A DNA stretch of 64,000 bases, taken from assembly GCA_006384855.1 (NCBI GenBank), contig VCJN01000968.1, positions 1 to 64,000 on the forward strand, given 5' to 3'. Within the stretch, counting starts at the first letter, position 1. Each line of letters starts with the position of its first letter. The notes below the pieces were generated by a model, which did not search any database, was not told the origin of the DNA, and saw only the letters and a list, made by a program, of their open reading frames with translations. The position numbers and the translations under genes were made by a program. This stretch comes from Tetraselmis striata (Eukaryota; Chlorophyta; Chlorodendrophyceae; Chlorodendrales; Chlorodendraceae). This document shows positions 1 to 9,776 of this stretch, in pieces.

Positions 1-254
1 AGGCTGCATGTACCAAGCCCGTTTCCCCAGGAAGGGAGCGGGCCAACATCAAGCGAGGGGCACTCCACTCAGCCATACACACAGAGCGGGCTGCATGCGG
101 GAATTTCGCTGCCCCCCCCCCCCCCCCCCCTTCCGTCAAAAGCGGTAAAATCGAACATCGCTTAAACTCACTAGACCATGTGACATTACGATATTCAACA
201 GTCATGCTTTGTTATTTTATTTGTACTTCAGTAAGTATATGTGCGTGCGCGCGC

Positions 255-302
<48 letters not shown>

Positions 303-490
303 CTGTGTCTGTGTTTGCTTGATGCGGATTTCACAGTTACCAGTGAAGGTGGGGCAATGGTTTGTTCTTCTCTCTCTACCCCTTGGGCAGCCAGTATCCA
401 AAGTGTTTCCCCATTTAGACAGCATCCGAATGCCTCTCTCATAGACGCACCCCCGACCTCCGGCCCCTGGCCCCCTTCTTTCGCGCTCTC
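1..490. repeat. Second copy of a LENG1-homologue intron plus start of last exon
   Basis: Bases 1-490 align with 6274-6760: the same last-exon start, the same poly-C run, the same GT microsatellite and the same flanking words (for example CATCCGAATGCCTCTCT in both). Microsatellite length and several single bases differ. On the minus strand the intron 3' splice site, CAG|GCTTGG at 6294, reads CGG|GCTTGG at position 20, so the acceptor AG is lost. The copy runs off the left edge, so its full length is unknown. Confidence 0.85.
251..315. repeat. (GT)n microsatellite
   Basis: Interrupted GT/CT-containing dinucleotide run. The paralogous run at 6533-6599 is longer and cleaner, so this tract has decayed or contracted since the duplication. 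The apparent CVCVCV and THTHTH peptides here are artefacts of the repeat. Confidence 0.95.
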
Positions 491-493
491 CGC

Positions 494-1448
494 CGCGGTG
501 GTCCACGCCAGCAGGAAGAAGTTGTGGTCGCAGCCTGTACGCACAGACACCGAGAGCAGGCGGCCCAATGCCTCAGCGGCCCGCCCCCACCTTGCCCCCA
601 CCACCATCCCCATCACCATCATCATGCCCGCATTATCATCAGCTCATCACCGTCACCCCCGCTGCCAGCTGCTCGCCTGCTCCCACCTGTCTCGGCTACG
701 AACCCATGCACGCGCGACTCGTAGGCGGCCCCCTTTGGCCGCGGCACAATCGCCTCCGCCAGCGCCTGCGGCATGGCGGCAGCAGCGGCGTGGTGACCTG
801 GTATCATCCACCGTGCGCAGCCATGTGGCCTCGAGCCGCCGCATGTACACAAGCGCCGGGTGATCCCAGTCATGGAGCAGCCCGTGTGTGTGCTGGTGGA
901 CGAGTCCGCCGCTGCATGGGGGGCATGAAAGGCGCAGCGCACCTTGGGCCGGGGTTGCTGTACATGCGCGACACCACCGCCACCGCGTACACCCCGCCCG
1001 CCAGGAGCAGCAGCAGCGCCACCCAGGCGGCGGCGCTCCGTGGCTGTTTCCCCTGGCGAGCAGACACGCCGGGTTAGCACTGCCGCAGTAATTGATTGTG
1101 GAAGCAAATGGACGCACGTTGAGATATCCTGGAGGAGGGGGGTATAAGCAACTAGGCACAAGAAGCCAGAACCATCCGCCTACCAGTATAAATGTCCATA
1201 AATCATATATAGAGACCCACCCAGTGCCGCTGCCTCATCTAGTGGGCAGCAACCATGTGTGCGCTCTGCGGTTGAGCCTTCCAGTCCAGGGGGTACGCCC
1301 CCCAGCGCAAGCGACGCCTGCAGTGCTCACAGAGGGTCAGATATAGTTATGGGCGCACCTTGTGCCGGTGATCCTTGCTCGGGCTCCCCAGCGGCGCGGA
1401 CGCGGCCCCCGGCGCGCCGGCCTTGCTGAGGTTAATCGTGTAGGACAT
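494..1448 (-). pseudogene. Alpha-1,4-glycosyltransferase (GT32/A4GALT-like) gene, 5' exons only, probably broken
   Basis: Seen: a first exon at 1448-1359 starts with ATG and encodes 30 residues (MSYTINLSKAG...) followed by a GTGCGC donor. The next exon (1052-943) encodes a basic stretch and one hydrophobic segment (VALLLLLAGGVYAVAVV), as in a type II Golgi membrane protein. Further coding-like pieces follow at 911-798, about 765-690 and about 547-490. The last reads CDHNFFLLAWTTAAESA. Family knowledge: plant alpha-1,4-glycosyltransferases begin their catalytic domain with a similar C-x3-FF-x-W-x3-ES segment, so GT32 is my inference. Oddities: linking the middle pieces needs gaps of only about 31 nt, and one junction does not keep phase. 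The catalytic DXD region is absent because the sequence switches at about 490 to a copy of LENG1-homologue DNA. Truncated pseudogene is the best reading; a misread gene with tiny introns is the alternative. Confidence 0.35.
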
Positions 1449-1820
1449 GCCGCCCCCGCCCCCGACCCGGCTCTCGCGACCCGCCTGGTATTTCGGCCCT
1501 GAAGCTCCTCGCCCAAGGTATCAACTGCGTCCCATCAGCTGCTAGGAATCCGCCGTGCAGTCCGCGGTGGCGACCGGAATTCCGGCGGTTGCAGCTGTGG
1601 TGCCGGCTCCCGCCAGCGAGCAGGCCGCCTCGGTACCGTCCCCTCACTGTGCCACGCCGCCGCACCGCCTGCCGACGTGAGTCCGTTCGCCAGGGAAACC
1701 TGCTAGGCAAGGGCCGGGACACCGTTGATGCTACGTGCCGCTGGCAATCTGGGAACGTTGGCGCTCTTCGCAGTTGTGCAAGCGGCTCTGTGCCGCGTCA
1801 ACAAGGGGCAGGGGGGTGGG

Positions 1821-1851
<31 letters not shown>

Positions 1852-3595
1852 TTCTTTTGTCATCGGCCGACGATGCTGGCGACGACGGCGGGCGACGCGA
1901 ATAACCGCGCGGCTCGCGCGAGGGTGCCAGTAACCCTCAGTGAACGACTGAATCGCAGCCGAAAAGTCTGCATATATATATATATACATATATAAGCAAA
2001 TTACGCCTAATACTTGCCTTGTCTCTCATGGTATAATTCGTACCTGGCCGATGATTTACTAGTACAGTAGTTTCAAACATGCAATTAAGTCTGGTTATTC
2101 CACCATTTAACCGTTGTGGGGCCACATTTGCCAAAGATTTGAATCTCTTATATTTTTGGGTGTGAGTAGGCCCACGGGCGTCCGCATTGAAAAGGGTAGC
2201 ATAGCGAGGTGGGTGGGTTGCGCTAGCTGGTCAGCTGGCGCATGGGCAAAAGGCGGACTCCCGTCGTGGACGCACGGCGGGGGCGGGTGAGTCATGTAGC
2301 AGGGCTTTCGCATGTTGTCGCTAACGCCGCGAGACATCGGGAAGTCGAAGTGGTGGTCGCTATGCGTACTGCGAGTACATGAAGCTAACATTTAACTACA
2401 ATCTTAACGTTATTTACCTGTGACAGAATAGCCCGGTGTAATCGAACCTCTATATTACCAATAATATGACCATTATTTAATAACCGTTATGGGGCTGCAT
2501 TTGCCACCATGCCGCCCATGGGCGGGCAGCCTGTCGCTGGTGGCCCACCCCAAAGGGGCCGTGCCAAAGAGCTAGAATCTACAAGGCTATGGCCCACTAC
2601 GTGTACACTTGGTTTAAATACAAAAAGGGGTGTGGCGTAGCGTGCCGTGGTAGCGGGTTGGGCATGTATCCCGGTGTGACGTCGTACTTCTGTTTGGTCC
2701 GCCTTGCGCCCCCGCCGCTACATGCGTAGCTTTATTTGCGCTCCTATGCTCCTTTCGACCCATTGTATGCTCCTCTCGTCCCCGCGCATGTTCATGCGCA
2801 ACGCTCCGAGCGTTATTCCCGACATCCCCCGTCGCATGTTGCTTTTAAATACATGAATATATTTGGCACGGCGATGTTTAACCTCCCACGGCGTGTAATT
2901 GTGTCACGCTGTGATCAGTGGTGGTTTTTACGCCACTTTTATCGTATTAAGGCAAATGTTACAATGCACGTGCGTGCCTCATACATATCATGTGCGACGC
3001 AGCATGCTGAGCGGCGTTACAGTCGGGGTTATTTGTAGTTTGTGCCATCCGAGTACGAGTAAGTGTGTTGTTACCACCTCTTACCCCCGCCGAATCATGT
3101 CGCTACAATATCCGCGGAATCTACACGGATGATACAATTTCAACAACGTCCTGGGTAGCACCCACCTTACGCGACCATACTGTGCCTTTCTCCGAGTTAA
3201 AACTTTTTAAACTTCAAATATACAGGGATATTTATAGCAATTTATCGCTAAATCATTTATATTTATACCGTCGCGTGAAGTACGATTTATCTAGTTCGGA
3301 GTGCCGCTCGCCTGCTGCTTCGCTACTTCACAGGATGCCGCGTGCTGCGTGCTGTCATCGGGAGAGCAGCGCGTGCCAGCAGCGGAGGCTCAGCACGACA
3401 TCAGTGCGGGCGGGACTGCATGTCTTTTGTCAGCCGGCGGCGATAAAGTAGGCGCCGCCACTACCTAGCCACCAGAATACACTCGTCACCAACAGGTTGA
3501 ATGCAGTTGCCTCTAAGGGGCACCTGTATTCTGACACCTCACCTGTGTAGTCTCGATACTGCCGTTCGGCGCTAGTTACTGTTTTACCTTCTGCA
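1449..3595. other. Intergenic, no gene recognised
   Basis: No coding region that I can support. It contains a long G run at 1821-1848 and short AT dinucleotide tracts near 1973-1992. A degenerate direct duplication has the words TTAACCGTTGTGGGGCCACA near 2106 and TAACCGTTATGGGGCTGCA near 2482. Short open frames here show no family resemblance. Confidence 0.6.
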
Positions 3596-3688
3596 GTGCC
3601 GCGAGCAATAGTTGAGACTCGTTTCCGCGGCCGTCGCTTTCGACCTTTCACACCCTTGCACTCGGCCGAAGTCACTCACCGGATCAGG

Positions 3689-4366
3689 ATGGGCCTGCCA
3701 ACATACTCTGCCCATCCCGATCCTCTGTTCACGGGACATTACTACCATGAATACCCATCGCCACATTCCCCGGGATATGGCGACTACTGCTACGGCTACG
3801 GCTACGGCTACGGCTACGGCCACGGCAACGGCTACGGCTACGGCTACGGCAACGGCGCATTCAGGGTTAATACCACACAGCAGCAACATATGGTCAACCT
3901 GGTGCTCACAGACCCACACGACATGGATATGGACCCGACGTGGACCGTCAGGGACGACCGCGGCGGGTACCATCCGGCGTATGCGGCTACCAGCCCGGTG
4001 TTTTCGCCCCCCAGTCCGGCGGATGAGTATGAGCCTACCAGCCCGTATGCGCCCACCAGCCCGGCGTATTCGCCCGCCAGCCCGGCGTATTCGCCCACCA
4101 GCCCGGCGTATTCGCCCACCAGCCCGGAATTTTCGCCCACCAGCCCGGAATTTTCGCCCACCAGCCCGGCGTATTCGCCCACCAGCCCGGAATTTTCGCC
4201 CACCAGCCCGGAATTTTCGCCCACCAGCCCGGCGTATTCGCCCACCAGCCCGGAATTTTCGCCCACCAGCCCGCCAAGCAGTCCACAGCGCAGGACCATA
4301 TTGGGAAAGCGCAAGGTGCGTCATACTGCCAGTCCCATGAGCTTTGCCGAGGGCGCGCTGATATGA
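3689..4366 (+). CDS. Stand-alone RNA polymerase II CTD-like heptad-repeat protein
   Basis: From the first ATG this frame gives 225 residues. Order: an N-terminal Tyr/Pro/His-rich part; a (YG)n tract at about residues 33-53; a short spacer; then from about residue 112 a run of about 12 heptads, mostly [14 protein letters not shown] and FSPTSPE; and a basic tail (GKRKVR) that could be a nuclear signal. Family knowledge: Tyr-Ser-Pro-Thr-Ser-Pro-Ser is the C-terminal-domain repeat of RPB1. Here position 7 is Ala or Glu and position 1 alternates Tyr/Phe. No RPB1 catalytic sequence lies upstream. A good acceptor (TTTTACCTTCTGCAG) at 3582-3596 leaves room for an upstream exon; I chose the ATG because no such exon is visible. 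An AATAAA lies 170 bp downstream. Role inferred only: a CTD mimic that might recruit CTD-binding factors or form condensates with the YG tract. Confidence 0.6.
   Translation: MGLPTYSAHPDPLFTGHYYHEYPSPHSPGYGDYCYGYGYGYGYGHGNGYGYGYGNGAFRVNTTQQQHMVNLVLTDPHDMDMDPTWTVRDDRGGYHPAYAATSPVFSPPSPADEYEPTSPYAPTSPAYSPASPAYSPTSPAYSPTSPEFSPTSPEFSPTSPAYSPTSPEFSPTSPEFSPTSPAYSPTSPEFSPTSPPSSPQRRTILGKRKVRHTASPMSFAEGALI
3783..3856 (+). repeat. GGCTAC hexanucleotide repeat encoding (YG)n
   Basis: Tandem GGCTAC/GGCAAC units in frame with the CTD-like protein, giving Tyr-Gly dipeptides with occasional His and Asn. Length changes in steps of six keep the frame. Confidence 0.9.
4019..4275 (+). repeat. 21-bp heptad repeat array with 63-bp higher-order period
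   Basis: Tandem 21-bp units based on TATTCGCCCACCAGCCCGG or TTTTCGCCCACCAGCCCGG. The last residue of each heptad cycles Ala-Glu-Glu, so the array repeats every three heptads (63 bp). This suggests recent amplification of a three-heptad block. Confidence 0.9.
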
Positions 4367-4532
4367 GCACTGACACAAGGAAAGGAAAACAGCGACACGG
4401 ACGTGCTGCATCAGCCCTAGACAGCCGCAAGCCCAGCAAGCTACAACAAGGCAACGAAGCCACCCTGACCCCTGCTCTGGGTACATCCAACAGTGCGCTG
4501 AAGATAGACTGATGAGTGAGAAATTGTCATGC

Positions 4533-4538
4533 AATAAA
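4533..4538 (+). promoter_or_regulatory. Putative polyadenylation signal AATAAA
   Basis: AATAAA lies 167 bp after the stop codon of the CTD-like gene, in AT-richer DNA. The position suits a 3' end signal. Core chlorophytes usually use TGTAA, so this is weak evidence on lineage. Confidence 0.35.
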
Positions 4539-4599
4539 CATCCAGATTATTTAGTTAGGTGCATCCTGGCCTTTTTTAAGCAAACAAATATAGTGCCTA

Positions 4600-5969
4600 A
4601 TGCGTTCGTCAATTGACGGGCTGCTGCAGCCTTTGCTCCTCGGCAACATCCGGTGAATGACATAATTGTGTAAACACGGCAAAGTGACATTTGTTATAAT
4701 AATCCTTTCGTCAGTACATCCATGCCATAATCAACACCGTAGCGCGAAGCGTCACCCTGCCACCTGCCAAGCAAGGTAGTGTTTATCTACCTTCTCTTTT
4801 TGTCCTCTAATTCACGAATTTGTGAACATTGCATTGCTCCCATTTTGCAGCAATAGGCACAATCGACCGGTGTCTATTACCCAATCAAACAGTGCCTAAG
4901 CTGACAAACTCTTTTAAAACCGCTGCTGGGTTTGATGATGGCAGCATGCATCCTGTCGAGAATACCTCCAGCGGTGCTCTTCTTCACATTGACGCCCTCA
5001 GACTAGGGCCGCGTTGCGCTGGATGGTTGTCAATAGCTGACGAAGAGCTCTCCTCTAACCAGTTGGCAGAAGGGATCTTGACGAGCCATGCCTGTCGTCA
5101 ACATCGGATCCAACCATCTGCAGAGCCGACACAAGGGCGTTTTCTGCACTCATCTGGCTTATCAATCGTCCCGGCAAGGCGGATCCAGGAGACCCGGACC
5201 ATGCAAGCTCCTGGCCATGTAAAAGTAACGACAACAAGACGGCGCCTGCCCACTGAGCTGGAACCTGCCCAGAACTCTTTATGGCGTATATCGTATCAGA
5301 GGCTGCCGATGCATATCCATTTATGATGGCCTCAAAGTCAACCAACAATCACCAGAGAGCCATTCCACAGTCAGCACCCCAGGACGCTGTGACGTGGAAG
5401 GTGGTGCGGTATCTACCAGTCTCGTCTCGCTATGTTTCGGGATGGGCATATTGTTTCGGGCTGGGCTGCGAGCAGCACAGGATTGCCCGGGGATAAACAA
5501 CAGCAGGGCAGTCCCATAAAGGGCCACCACATGTTGAAAATTCACACATCCTTCTAGACTACCTGTACAGATACATTCTTACTTATCCAACCTCACTCCC
5601 GGCGCTGTGGTCATAATAATCCACAGTGGGTTGCTTTGGCCAGTGTGCAGAGCCAGTATCCGGCCAAGTATCGGCATGTTGGGAACACACCATACATTAA
5701 CTTTGCTGCACGTCTATGCAGTACTGCCCTTGCTATTGTGCATGCTGCGTTATTGCTGATGCGAGTTGCTTGCTGCTCCAGAGCACTTGTTGCTAATATC
5801 ACTTCCCGCTAAGCATCTGTCCAGCAAATGCACTACGGCTACGTGCATGTCCGCAGAGAGCCACTGGATCAGGCAAGGTGCTGCGGCACTGTTGTCCATC
5901 TTCTTATCTACTTGATGCTATCCTACACTGGCAAGGGCCGCATGCGGTGCCGTCGCCACTGCCGGAGGT
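4600..5969. other. Mostly non-coding; possible weak minus-strand exons
   Basis: The minus strand at 5348-5055 reads 97 residues with protein-like composition (starts MLVDFEAIINGY). Nearby minus-strand frames at 5545-5321 and 5802-5611 are also open. I could not join them with consistent splice sites or recognise a family. They may be a decayed gene or chance. Confidence 0.25.
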
Positions 5970-6531
5970 TCAATGGCTGCCCTGCCCCAGCATGGCCCTC
6001 TGGGCGCGCAGCTTCTCCGTCGCCTCTCGCGTGGCGCGCTCCGCCCGCAGCTCCGCGATGGACTTCTTGGCCACCCCGCCCCTGCGCCCCCCGCTCTCCT
6101 CCCCCCGCCCCTTGTCCCTCCGGCGCCCCTTGTCCTTCCGGCGATCCTTGGACTTGTGCCCCTTGTGCCGCTTCTCCGTCCGCAGGTCCGCCGGCGTCTT
6201 CACGCGGTCGATCAGCACCACCTCCCCCAGCACGCGCACCTCCCCCGACGGCGCACCCCGCTCGGGCAGCTCCGCAGGCTGCATGTACCAAGCCTGTTTC
6301 CCCAGGAAGGGAGCGGGCCAACATCAAGCGAGGGGCACTCCACTCAGCCATACACACAGAGCGGGCTGCATGCGGGAATTTCGCTGCCCCCCCCCCCCCC
6401 CCCCCTCCTCCTTCTCCTTCTCCCCTCTGTAAACAATTGTAAAATCCAACATCGCTTAAACTCACTAGACCATGTGACATTACGATATTCAACAGTCATG
6501 CTGTGTTATTTTATTTGTACTTCAGTAAGTA

Positions 6532-6601
<70 letters not shown>

Positions 6602-7844
6602 AAATGTAAATTTCACAGTTGCCAGTTGAGGTGGGGCAATGCTTCGGTTTTCTCTCTACCCCTCGGGCTGCCAGCATCCAAAGTGTTTGACCATTTATAC
6701 AACATCCGAATGCCTCTCTTGTAGCCCCCGCCCCCCATTCTCCGCCCACCCGGCCCCTTCTTTCCAAATGACAGCGAAGCGTGCCCTGGCGCTCACCTGG
6801 TCTGCGGCCTTCTGCAGCCCAGACGCCAGCTGGAAGCTCTGGTCGAAGCGTGCGTCAGAGGTCTGCCGCGACGGGTCGCCCCGCAGACGTGCCTGCGCCG
6901 ACTGTTTGGCCGCCTCCTGCACAGCGCCAAAGTGAGGTGGGGGGGGGGGGGGGGGGGATCAGCTCACTTTTCTCCCCTCCTACCCCCCACCCCCACCCCC
7001 CTTCCCTGTGCAGGGCAGCTCGGCCAATACGGCGCAGCCGCCTACCTGCAGGTCCTCTGCTCGCATGTGCTGTTCGTCATCTCCCCAAAAGTTTATGTGC
7101 CCGCGAGAGGCAGCGCCGGCGTTGTCCTGGAAGAGCACCGCGAGAGGTAGCAGGGGGGTTCAGTGGCGGGTGGCTGGGGTATATCGCGAGCTGTGGCATC
7201 GCATTGCGAGGTGACAAACAGCGGAAATGTAAATATGCGGTTCGTCGCAACGAGTAGGCTGAGAGTGTGAAAGGGATAAAGGGGGGGGGGGGGGGGGGGG
7301 GCTTCCGCACTGTGGCGCTTTCTGCCAGCTGAGCCTTGCCAGCACGCCGCTGCAGCGCCGCATACCGCTGGTCGCGCTCCGCCTGCAGGGAGCAACACCA
7401 AGCCCGCATGCGTTCATTGCCAAGAACGTTCATTGCCATGTGAGGGTTGCCCAGCCGCTAACCCAAGCGGGACCTGCAGCCTCATGAGCAACAGTGTCGA
7501 TATGTGTAGGGACGGGAATATGTGTTGGGGCCGGAGGGGGGGGGGGGGGGGGGGGGGGCGCCTGCGTCTGTGCCGCCTCCGCCTCTGCAGCCTGCTGCGC
7601 AGCCTTGGCCTCATCCCGAGCCACGCGCTCCCGGTTATCCCGGCCATAGACTGGCAGTCAATAGGCAAGAGCGGCACGGATGGAGAAGGCTCAGACTCCT
7701 GTGTGCTTTGCTGTTGGCCGCCGTGCCACAAACAAGGAGGGGGATGGGGCAGGGAGCGCCAAGGGGGGCGGGGGGGGGGGGGGGGGGGGGGGCACCGTTC
7801 CATGACTTCTGCGGCAGGATGTTCAGCCCGCCGTGCCCCCCCAT
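5970..7844 (-). CDS. LENG1: LENG1 homologue (CIR N-terminal domain protein)
   Basis: Six exons in consistent phase: 7844-7796, 7650-7562, 7382-7311, 7126-7046, 6916-6797, 6293-5970; 244 residues (human LENG1 is about 264). Exon 1 starts with a Met followed by GLNILPQKSWN, the hallmark start of the CIR/LENG1 N-terminal domain. Exon 2 adds VYGRDNRERVARDEAKAA, as in the family. Later landmarks are GHINFW (family: D/N-L/F-F), AWYMQP (family: PWY) and a C-terminal SIAELRAERATREATEKLRA helix. A Lys/Arg-Asp-rich stretch lies before it. Family knowledge: CIR-domain proteins are nuclear and associate with the spliceosome; the precise role of LENG1 is poorly known. Intron 2 seems to use a GC donor (CAG|GCGCCC). 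Introns 1-3 begin with a C homopolymer just inside the donor. Confidence 0.85.
6274..6760. repeat. Parent copy of the duplicated LENG1-homologue intron segment
   Basis: This is intron 5 plus the start of exon 6 of the LENG1 homologue and the source-like partner of the copy at 1-490. It has an intact acceptor AG (6295-6294 on the minus strand), a poly-C run at about 6387-6404 and a long uninterrupted GT tract. Confidence 0.85.
6533..6599. repeat. (GT)n microsatellite
   Basis: About 33 uninterrupted GT units in the last intron of the LENG1 homologue. Runs of CV or HT in translated frames here are not protein. Confidence 0.97.
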
Positions 7845-7915
7845 TCTGGCGAGCGCGCAATACCCTCACAGAGCAGGCACAGGCTGCCTGGAAAGTTGCC
7901 GGCAGGAAGGTGGGA

Positions 7916-7946
<31 letters not shown>

Positions 7947-9776
7947 TTCGGCCAGTGGCAGCACTCAGCAGTGCGGCGGAGTCCGGCCCAGTATTGTGCG
8001 TACAGTCACTCACGCTGCACACGCCCTCAGCTACACGTTCCTGAGCTGGACACTTCAGCCAGCTGTTGTCACGGGGATCATCCAGACCGGCTGCCGGCCC
8101 GACCCCGGAAGATGTTGGACGCACCTTAACTGAAGGGATGGTGCCTTCGGCCACTTGGGCTGATGGCGGGGAAGCGCAGCGGGAGGCCGCTAAGTGGACA
8201 GATATTATAATATAGACAAGGGATGTTAAGACTGTAATCCTTACGTTGGCGTCACAGTTTTTTGGTCCACCCCGCAGTCGCTGTAGAGGACCTTCCTGAT
8301 TGGCTAGTGATTGCCTTCTATTTTGGTGATTTCCGATATCGCCTTCTGCTACTGCTAGCTCATGTATTAATTACTTTTTTTGGTCACAGGGATACCGTCT
8401 AGAAAACGCACGGAAAGTACTAGGGAAGGCGAAAGCCTATATTTATAAGTACGTTGTACATCGTACATTGTACATTGTACGTTGGCGTCGTTAGGGTCCT
8501 CGTTGTTTCGAGATGCTGAGCAGTGCACTGCGCTGCCTAGTGCACCCCGTGCTGTGCTGTTATTTCTGGGCCCGCCTGCCCGCCGGTTGCGCTGTTTTGC
8601 GCTTCATGCTGCTGGTGTCGCCCCCCCCCCCCCCCCCCCCCCCCGCCCCGTCCCCTGGACAGGACTGGCAACAGTGAAACTCTTGCAGCGTCTCTACGTT
8701 TAGGCAGCGATCCAGTTACGGAAAGCCCTGGGCAGGCCACGCTGCGGTATATGGTCAAGCAGCTGGTGTCGTGCTCAGGGGTCTTCTGCAGCAAAACGCG
8801 GAGCCTACTACTCAGTAATACAGTATCACACTGGTCAAAATATAAGTACCCTGGGCGAAACGACGGGTACCGACGTGCCGACGGCAGCGGAGGCAGGTAC
8901 AGGTACCTCTAGTCCAGTGAAGTTGGTACCACATGCCACAGTCTATAGTTGCTATAATTTGTCATATAGTCGCTATAGCTTGTCAAACTTGTGAACTCCT
9001 TTATGGGAGACGACTGGCTAATTTCAAACAGTAGATGGTACAGTAGTCTAAGTGATCCTCTCGCGACTGGTCGACCTATCAGTACCTGTAGCTATTGAAT
9101 TTGACCGATTTATTTTGGTGATTTCCGATATCGCCTTCTGATATATAGTAATAAATTAGAAATTAGAATTTGACCGAATTCAAATTGAATTTCAGTATAA
9201 GTATTTTTATATATGCCCGTCTATATTGTTGACTTATTTATTCCTGTACTCAATGCTGCAAATTAATAGTATTAAATGTATAAATTAAATAATAGTATAA
9301 TGTCGATATCGAGAATGCTTCTTTCAAATATTCAATGTGTAAATGCTGAGGGTTAAATTGTAGCGACTCTACCGCTCCTAGCTTGTCGCGAGGAAATATC
9401 TTTTATCGCCGCATTATTCGCAATAATAATAGTAATAAATAATAAACGCGAACGACCGGTCGATGATGTCCGCGTCGGCATAGGGCGGCCGCGTTTTCAA
9501 ATATAGAGGCCGCGCCGCGCGCGTTTCGCGAGGCTTTTAAACTTGCTAGCTCTTCGATTTAATATTTCCCCTGGCCGCATCAGCAGTGCTCAGTGCTTAT
9601 GCTGTGCTTAGGCTGGTCCGACATTTTGTATGTATCGATCGACTGTGATCACCCATCGGCAGCGCTTAGCCACGACTCACTGCCGCGAGAGCAGACGGAG
9701 TGCACAGCGCAGCGCTGCTGTCGTACACGTTGGTGCTGCAGGCTCTGGGCCGCTATCCGGGGCAGTCGAGACCGCC
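7845..9776. promoter_or_regulatory. Divergent intergenic region between the LENG1 homologue and the nuclease-helicase gene
   Basis: About 1.9 kb separates two divergent start codons, so it should hold both promoters. Poly-G at 7919-7946 and poly-C at 8619-8644 lie near the LENG1 side. The middle (8900-9460) is AT-rich. The 30-base word ATTTTGGTGATTTCCGATAT... occurs twice, at about 8316 and 9112. A copy of dispersed repeat family 1 sits at 8652-8745. The helicase-fusion ATG is in a strong context (ACCGCCATGG). Confidence 0.5.
8652..8745 (+). repeat. Dispersed repeat family 1, copy A
   Basis: Carries the family words GGACAGGACTGGCAACAGTG, GCAGCGTCTCTACG, TTTAGGCAGCGATC and GTTACGGAAAGCCCTGGG. 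Related copies are at 22905-23022 (minus), 33230-33335 (plus) and 53565-53658 (minus), with a fragment at 23325-23352. Confidence 0.8.

Noticed and set aside
212..625. Peptides of HTHTHT or CVCVCV over GT tracts (also at 6503-6724 and 20863-21048)
   Set aside because: Pure microsatellite translation, no coding support.
2415..2470. tRNA gene suggested by GGTTCGATTAC on the minus strand
   Set aside because: No acceptor stem or D-arm could be folded around it. I found no convincing tRNA or rRNA gene in the window, though a covariance-model scan (tRNAscan-SE, Infernal) would be decisive.
3596..4366. Calling this the 3' end of the RPB1 gene
   Set aside because: No polymerase core sequence is visible in the 3.6 kb upstream, and the heptads diverge from the usual serine at position 7.
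3584..4534. Long minus-strand frames with GRKFRAGG or GLVGENS repeats and an AVAVAV stretch opposite the CTD-like gene
   Set aside because: They are the antisense shadow of the heptad and GGCTAC repeats; a repeat whose length is a multiple of three opens several frames at once.
7414..8154. Poly-proline or poly-glycine open frames over the C/G homopolymers (many places, for example 1589-1995, 27535-27866, 46994-47040)
   Set aside because: Homopolymers in introns or spacers give stop-free frames by chance; they cross established splice sites.
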